Source of the DNA: Ichthyophthirius multifiliis
Taxonomy: Eukaryota > Ciliophora > Oligohymenophorea > Hymenostomatida
DNA length: 42,406 nucleotides
NCBI RefSeq assembly: GCF_000220395.1
Contig: NW_004086025.1
Span: forward strand, 1 to 42,406
Direction: 5' to 3'
Shown: piece after piece, positions 36,526 to 42,406 of the stretch
Position numbering within the stretch: the stretch's first letter is position 1
How the letters are laid out: every line of letters begins with the position of its first letter
The notes under the pieces: generated by a model
Database searches by the model: none
What the model saw: only the letters and a program-made list of their open reading frames with translations
What the model was told of the DNA's origin: nothing
Position numbers and translations under genes: made by a program

Positions 36526-37057
36526 TCATTTAGAATTAATTTTTTATAATATATATTTTCTCCTAAATTAATTTATAGGAAGTACCGTTTCAGTTTTTTA
36601 TCCTTTATTTTCAATAATTTTTGGCATCAAATTAATTTTTGTAGAAGATTTCCATGCCACTTTTTTCCCAGTAATAATATTTTAATATTATTTTAAATTG
36701 TTTCTCTATATTTTATCCATAGTATTCTATTTTAGTCTTAAATTAACTTAAAGTTATTAATTTTTTGTATTTTAAATTTATTTTTTATCATTCGTCACAT
36801 TTTTATTTCTAATAGACTATAAAGTATACTTTCTATTAATTGAATTTTTATCAATATTATTAATATTAAAATCTTTGTAGAAATCAATATAATCATTTTA
36901 ATTTTCCTAATTTATATCTTCATCTGAATTTGATATTTTGAGATTTTGAGATTTTTTTATATCAAATTTTTTATATAAAATATCAAAATTTCCATTCTCA
37001 TTATTAAAATCTTCAAAAGCCCAGCTATATAAGCCGCCTTTTTTATTTAATTTACCT

Positions 37058-37127
<70 letters not shown>

Positions 37128-37641
37128 CATATTTATTATTATAACTAGAATTAGAATTAATTTTTAATTTTTTTTCGAATTCTTTTAATTATCTCTCGAA
37201 TCCTTCATTTGGGCACACTACACTTCTCTTATTTTTCACAAACTCATACATATCTATAAATCTCGCTTTTTTTTTTCTCATCAAATAAGCAATTAAACAT
37301 GTAGAACTTCTACTAATTCCAGCGGCACAATGAATCAATACTGATCCTTTTTTTATTCCATTTTCTATATCATTATATACTTATTCAAAAAATTAGGAAA
37401 TATTTTAACTTTCAACATCTAGCATGTCATATTGTTTGTGTGTTATATTATCTTTTTTTAAATAAGATATTCCTAATGAACTTGCAGTTGTTATTACAGT
37501 TTTTATGTTATTTTCATTTAAAAGATCAATGTCTTAGGCTGCGGTATAGTCTCCTAACCATATTGCACCTTAATCTTTTGTTTCTTTAACTATTTTATTA
37601 CAGCTTTAATAATTTTAATATAAACTTTTCATTAAAAACAT
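36526..37641 (-). CDS. Dual-specificity protein phosphatase with poly-Asn linker (371 aa)
   Basis: One exon from ATG 37641 (MFLMKSLYQNYQSCNKIV) to TGA 36526. The catalytic domain lies at about residues 20-165: GAIWLGDYTAAQDIDLLNEN, IKTVITTASSLG, DVESQNISQFF, and the P-loop VLIHCAAGISRSSTCLIAYL, an intact HCX5R motif. VVCPNEGFERQLKEFEKKL closes the domain. It should dephosphorylate Tyr or Ser/Thr residues, like atypical DUSPs. A run of more than 20 Asn codons (37061-37128) separates it from a Lys/Asn-rich tail with a less repetitive end (KVAWKSSTKINLMPKIIENK). No intron. The start lies 222 nt from the divergent BPI-like gene. Confidence 0.9.
37061..37128. repeat. (TTA)n triplet tract encoding poly-Asn
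   Basis: About 22 consecutive ATT/TTA triplets on the plus strand read AAT on the coding strand, giving a pure Asn run in the linker of the phosphatase. Unlike the polyQ tract at 11866-12031 it uses one codon throughout, as expected from recent slippage. Confidence 0.9.
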
Positions 37642-37863
37642 TTTTTTATATAATTTTTTGAAAAAAAAAAAAAAAAAAAAAAAAACTAATTATATATTTT
37701 TTTAAAAAATTATTTTTTTTTTTAAACAAAATAATAATTTTTTAACATTCTTTTCATTTAATAAATAGAAATTTTATTAAATTTAATTTTCCCTAAAAAA
37801 AAATAAAAAATTATATAAAATTTTTATAAAACCAACAAAATACAATAAATCAAAAATTAAAAA
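37642..37863. promoter_or_regulatory. Shared spacer between phosphatase and BPI-like gene
   Basis: This 222-nt A/T spacer lies between divergent start codons and must contain both promoters. It includes a 25-nt A-run at about 37661-37685. No defined motif is recognised. Confidence 0.4.
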
Positions 37864-39300
37864 ATGCAAATAAAAACCATAATAATATCCTTAACATTCT
37901 ACCTAACATATATAAAATCTCTCCAAACACATAAATAAAGCATAAAAAATCCTCTTTAACAGTCTGGAATTTCCATATTCTATAGCGAAGATTCATTTAC
38001 AAATATATTCTATGGTATTTCCTCAATTATAAAATAATAATCTAAAAATAAGACTATCCATTATATGAATAAATCAATAAACATAAACATAACAAATATA
38101 AATCTCTAAACATTCGAAATAGATAAAAAAAATAGCTATACTAAATTTTTATCAGACATAGAATTAGAAGTCAATATAAAAATCAAATAAATATAAGCTA
38201 CTTTTGATTATGATTATATTCTTTTAAATTCCCTAAAATTCCATGATATTGGTTCTTTAGAAGATTAAAATTAATAAATATCTCTAATTGCTGATATAAT
38301 AAATAAAAACGGAACTCTAAATATAAAATCATGTAAATTGCAAATAATTAAAGGACAAATATAGCTCCATTTTAATAAATTAATTGATAAAATAATCGCT
38401 TTAATACTCGTAGATTTTATAGATTTATTTTACGCCTTTTTCCACTAATCTATACAGACTTAATTAACAAAAATACTTGATAAACTAGGCTAAGAAATTC
38501 CCAAAAGTTATCCCATCCCCCATACAGATATCATATTAGACCTCTCTTTAACCGAAAATCCCCAACTATAACCCGGAGGTTTCATGTAAATCCCTCTATC
38601 AGGCAATACAAAGCATAAAAACGATTAAAACCCGTAAACTTTAGACCCTTATGGAAACTTTGAGATTTATTAAAATAGCTAAACATAAGTTTTTGTCGAC
38701 TAAAGGGTATTCGAGCGATTTTTTGAATCTTTTTTATATTCAGGAGACTTTAAATATAATATCACATTACCAAGAGGACCTTAATCTCAAATAGATTTTA
38801 ATAGTCGAGTTTTTTCAGCAATTTTTCCTAAAATGAAAGAACTAAAGGAAATAAAATATTTAATTTTCGAAATTTGTTTATTTAAAAATAACACTCCAGG
38901 TGTACTTTTTGGAAACGGATTTTTAGACATATAAGGGTTAGTGGGTTTTAAGGTATTTTTATCGGATATAGAAGGTCAAAATATACAGGAATATAATAAA
39001 AATTACGCAAATATAACTTTAGGTGGAAATTTCTAATTTCTAAATAATAATAATTATATAAATTTTAATGTTAATGATATTTAGTTTTATAATTTTTTTA
39101 TTTAGGAAGAAGATTAAGGACTTTTTGATTAAAATTAAATTGAAAAACTATTCCCGATGTTTAGGTAAATGTGTAAAGATACACTTAATATGAACTTCTA
39201 TAAAATGTTCTTGGATGTTAATAAAATTGTAGGAAATAATGTTGAAGAAATGGATGTAGATTTTTAAAATAATAATATACATTTTGACGTTTATTTTTGA
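37864..39300 (+). CDS. Secreted BPI/LBP-like lipid-binding protein (478 aa)
   Basis: A single exon from ATG 37864 to TGA 39298-39300. The N-terminus MQIKTIIISLTFYLTYIKS is a clear signal peptide. The mature part is a long amphipathic beta/helix protein with little low complexity: SGISIFYSEDSFTNIFYGIS, later HFNKLIDKIIALILVDFIDL with QTQLTKILDKLGQE, the proline-rich GGFMQIPLSGNTKH, FNSRVFSAIFPKMKEL, and GVLFGNGFLDIQGLVGFKVF. This order resembles the two TULIP-fold halves of BPI/LBP/CETP-type proteins, which bind lipid or lipopolysaccharide. Base composition is the least AT-rich in the window. The family call is by eye and moderate; a secreted or lumenal location is firmer. Its role could be in phagosome/bacterial lipid handling or lipid transfer. 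Confidence 0.8.
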
Positions 39301-40380
39301 TTGTTTTTTAATTTTTTAATAATATTTTTTATTTATTTTATAAACAAATAAAAAAGTTAATATATTTCATTAGAAAAATTATAAACAATTTTTTGTAATT
39401 TAGTTTTAAATAAAAAAATAAAATATTAGTTTTAGTTTTGAAAAATTAAACTATTTAATAATATTATAAAACAAAATAATAAATTTATTTTTATTTTTAT
39501 AAGATTTTTTATATGAAAAAAAATTATTATTTCAAAAATATATTAATATAAAAATAATATTATATTTCTATAAAAATAAAATATTTATTTTAAATATAAA
39601 ATATAAAAAAAATATTTTTTTTATTTTATAGTTAAACATTAATTTATATATAAAAGTATAAATTAAATATTTTTGTATTATATTAATATAATATGAAAAG
39701 AAATTAAAAAATTAAAGGATAAAAATAATATATATTCGTAGTGAAAAAAAAAATAAAAATATATAAAAATGTAAAAAATCATTATTTATTTAAAATATTA
39801 ATGATAATAAAAATTATATGTATATATATATAATTAGTTAACAATAATTTTACTTTATTATTAATCTATTTAAAAATAAAAATATTATATTATAAAGATA
39901 ATTTATTTTCAAAAAAATAATAATATAAAGTTAAATAAAATAATATATATATATAGAAGAAATCTTATAATAAAATAATAATATAACTAAAATACAATTT
40001 ATAAAATATAAAAATATAAAAAAAATGTTATATAGATTTAATAAAATGTATCATGAATTATTATAATTTATTAAATGTTATTTATTTATAAAAAAAAAAA
40101 TATAAATATAAATGAATATTTATACATATTATTTAATTACATTCTTATTTATATATATTTTTAATAAAAATATTATCTATATATTTTAATATTAATTTTT
40201 AATTTAAAATAATTTTATATTATTATAATACATATAAATATCTAAATATTTTATATATTTTTAAAATAAATAGCATTTTATATATTATATTTTTTTTAAA
40301 AACATATATATATTAACAATAAAAAAATACATTAAAACATATATATAATTATAATAAAATATATATATATCATAAAAATA
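39301..40380. other. Convergent intergenic spacer, AT-only
   Basis: This 1,080-nt spacer, the largest in the window, lies between the convergent BPI-like and protease genes. It is almost devoid of G and C. I find no coding frame with plausible codon use, no RNA gene and no repeat beyond simple A/T runs. Confidence 0.6.
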
Positions 40381-41840
40381 TCATTTAAATATTTTTTCTT
40401 TTTAAACATCTAAATTAAAAATATAAAAAATGAAAATTACTAAAACAACTCCGAAAATTCCTAAACTTCTATTAAAATTGAACTTAAATTATTTAATTTA
40501 TTTCGCCTTTACTAATCCTATTTGAAACTTTCCTTCGTCATAAATACTCATATATTTTTTTAAAAACACTGTGCCTAGTATAATTGTATCTTCCATCTCA
40601 CTCATTTCTATAATTTATAGTCTTACATAATTTTTTTCTTTTTAAATATAATCTTCAGGTTATAAAGTTAATATATGTAATTTGTTATTAATATCTTTCA
40701 TAGAAAAATACAAATCTGGATATTTCTATATATCATTACAATCACATATAATATTTTAAAAATTTTCATTTTATTATATAGATTAACAATTTATACCATA
40801 TTCTTATTTCATAATTAATATCAAAGCATATATATCTCTTTAACCCATTACTATATTAGTTGTGCCAGTATCTATGAGTGCTTTTTTTTATTATTTTTCA
40901 TATTAACTTATGTATTATTCTTCTTCTTCTTCTTCTTCGTTTTCATTTGTTTATATTTAATTTATTTCTTATATTTATTTTTCATCAGTTTATATAAATA
41001 TTTCTTCTTTTTATAAATATTCAATTTAACTTAATTTATTTTAATTATTTTTGAAATAATTTACAAAAGAAAAATGTGGAATAAATCCAAAATCTTCTAA
41101 ATTAATAATCCATTACTTTTAATTTTCGTCTACTTAAAAAAAACGATTTTTTCCCCATCCTCTATATAGTCCTAGTCATAGCCTCCTATAAGTAAAAAAC
41201 TATCATCTTAATATTTTGAAAAATAGAAAGAAAATTAATCTAATTCAATTAATTTCTTAACCCTTAAAAGTCCTATAAAAGACTTATTTTATTCTTAAGA
41301 AGATAAAGCTAACCCAAATATTCCATCAATTTATAAATCTACTAAATTCTCAGTTTTTTCTGCCAAAATAAATTAATAACCTTACTAGACTATTTATTTA
41401 CTATCAAAATCTAATAAAGATAAATAATCCACGGCTAGAGGCCCCTAGACGTTTCCTGATCCATAATTTATTTCATAAATATGCTATTAATTTACTAATT
41501 CACAGGAATCTTATTTATTATTAGAATATATGTCACATTTTCTTTTCTATTTTTTTATACAATTATCACATTATTCACCATACACCCATATATCTTCAGA
41601 ACCTGTATCCATTATTACTCTAAATAATTAGTTAGAATTTTTTCCTAAGTATAAATTTCCAACATAATATGTATTTTAGTTGTATTCTATAATATTTATT
41701 AATAAATTAAAATTTATATTTACATTTTTCAGTTAATTATATTCTAATTTGTTTATCAGATAACAAATAGTTATCTTATTATTAGAAAGATTATGAAAAA
41801 AATCTAATTATTAAAAAAAAATATAAAATATATGTAACAT
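40381..41840 (-). CDS. Pepsin-type aspartyl protease with C-terminal membrane anchor (about 486 aa)
   Basis: Start ATG 41840 (MLHIFYIFFQQLDFFHNLS, a short hydrophobic start usable as a signal) and stop TGA 40381. Both lobes are present: the first active-site motif VIMDTGSEDIWVYGEQCDNC, the flap region INYGSGNVQGPLAVDYLSL, IDGIFGLALSS, and SFYFSKYQDDSFLLIGG; the second lobe has WIINLEDFGFIPHFSF, ALIDTGTTNIVMG, and the closing block TIILGTVFLKKYMSIYDEGK. After it, LGIFGVVLVIFIFYIF forms a membrane helix with a Lys-rich tail, so the enzyme should be membrane-anchored in a lysosomal or surface compartment. A Gln/Glu-rich insert with EEEEEE precedes the second Asp motif. At the T-run (coding) 41136-41143 the frame slips by one base; adding one base makes the whole 487-codon frame consistent. 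No introns seen. Confidence 0.9.
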
Positions 41841-42406
41841 TTAAAGAAATATATTTTCTCATAATATGCAATTTGTAATTTTTTTTTTAATTTTGAATAT
41901 AAATTATTATAAAAAAATAATTATAAAAATATCATTAAGAATAAATATGTATATTAAATTATATATATCTATATTTATAAACATTTTTATATTGAAATAT
42001 TAATATTAATATTTATTTCTTTCTTTTTCATATTAATATCAAAATTTTATTATTTTGTTTATTAAATTTTATATAAATATATAATAAAAAATAAATATAT
42101 ATAATTTTTACCTTTATAATTAAAATAAAATAAACAATTTTTATATAATTATTATTTTTAGAATTTATTAAATGTTATAAATAATTATTATTAATATTTT
42201 AAATTAATTTTTTTAAATTTTTAATATTATAAATAAAGAAATATAAATATAAAATTTACTATTAAAAAAATAAAAAATAATAAAAAAAAAATATATAAAA
42301 TATTATTATCTAAAAAATGTTTTGAAATGAAAAATTTAAAATAATATTCATAAAAAAATATAGAAATAATAAATGAATAATAAGAAATTAAAATAATAAT
42401 AATATA
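41841..42406. other. Terminal intergenic stretch, AT-only
   Basis: This 566-nt A/T-rich sequence lies upstream of the protease gene and presumably contains its promoter. No coding frame, repeat array or RNA gene is seen before the window ends. Confidence 0.5.

Noticed and set aside
1-42406. Mobile or virus-like elements, tRNA or rRNA genes, telomeric repeats
   Set aside because: No reverse transcriptase, transposase, capsid or integrase motifs, terminal repeats, cloverleaf-like GC islands or G-rich telomere repeats were seen on either strand.

Overview
The window is macronuclear-type DNA of an oligohymenophorean ciliate, most like Ichthyophthirius or a close relative. It is extremely AT-rich. 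Genes are small, packed on both strands and cut by short, AT-rich GT-AG introns (mostly 26-134 nt, a few 170-510 nt). Conserved proteins read through only if TAA and TAG mean glutamine and TGA is the sole stop. Read with the standard code, almost every gene here collapses into fragments. The species call is inference; the code reassignment is seen directly in the sequence.

Layout, left to right. 1-6.2 kb: three minus-strand genes, namely an Aurora/AGC-like kinase with a long Gln/Asn-rich head, a bacterial/mitochondrial-type tryptophanyl-tRNA synthetase with seven introns, and a rhodanese plus inactive-looking dual-specificity phosphatase. 7.1-11.3 kb: a NEDD8-type E2 (UBC12) running tail to tail into a Kelch-repeat protein. 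11.7-19.4 kb: a giant (about 2,035 aa) coiled-coil protein and, divergent from it, a 318-aa coiled-coil protein. 19.5-26 kb: a DHHC palmitoyltransferase, a small uncertain gene, a Gemin2-like protein, a Cys-containing 132-aa protein and an ODR4-family protein. 26.5-29.2 kb: two low-complexity genes with unsettled models. 30-33.3 kb: mannose-6-phosphate isomerase and a Sel1-repeat protein with a mitochondrial-looking N-terminus, convergent. 33.4-42 kb: a Gln-rich coiled-coil gene, a CISD3-like CDGSH iron-sulfur protein, an active-looking dual-specificity phosphatase, a secreted BPI/LBP-like protein and a membrane-anchored pepsin-type protease.

The genes look like ordinary eukaryotic housekeeping and signalling genes with no shared pathway or operon logic. 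UBC12 beside a Kelch protein, and two DUSP-fold genes, are the only thematic hints. No transposon, LTR element, virus-like element, CRISPR array, rRNA or tRNA gene was recognised.

A technical pattern cuts across the window. In at least eleven places a well-supported reading frame jumps by one base at a homopolymer run, always as if one base were missing. I read these as homopolymer undercalls in the assembly, and the affected gene models should be treated accordingly. Spacers are nearly pure A/T and hold (TA)n and (TTA)n tracts but no other feature I can support.
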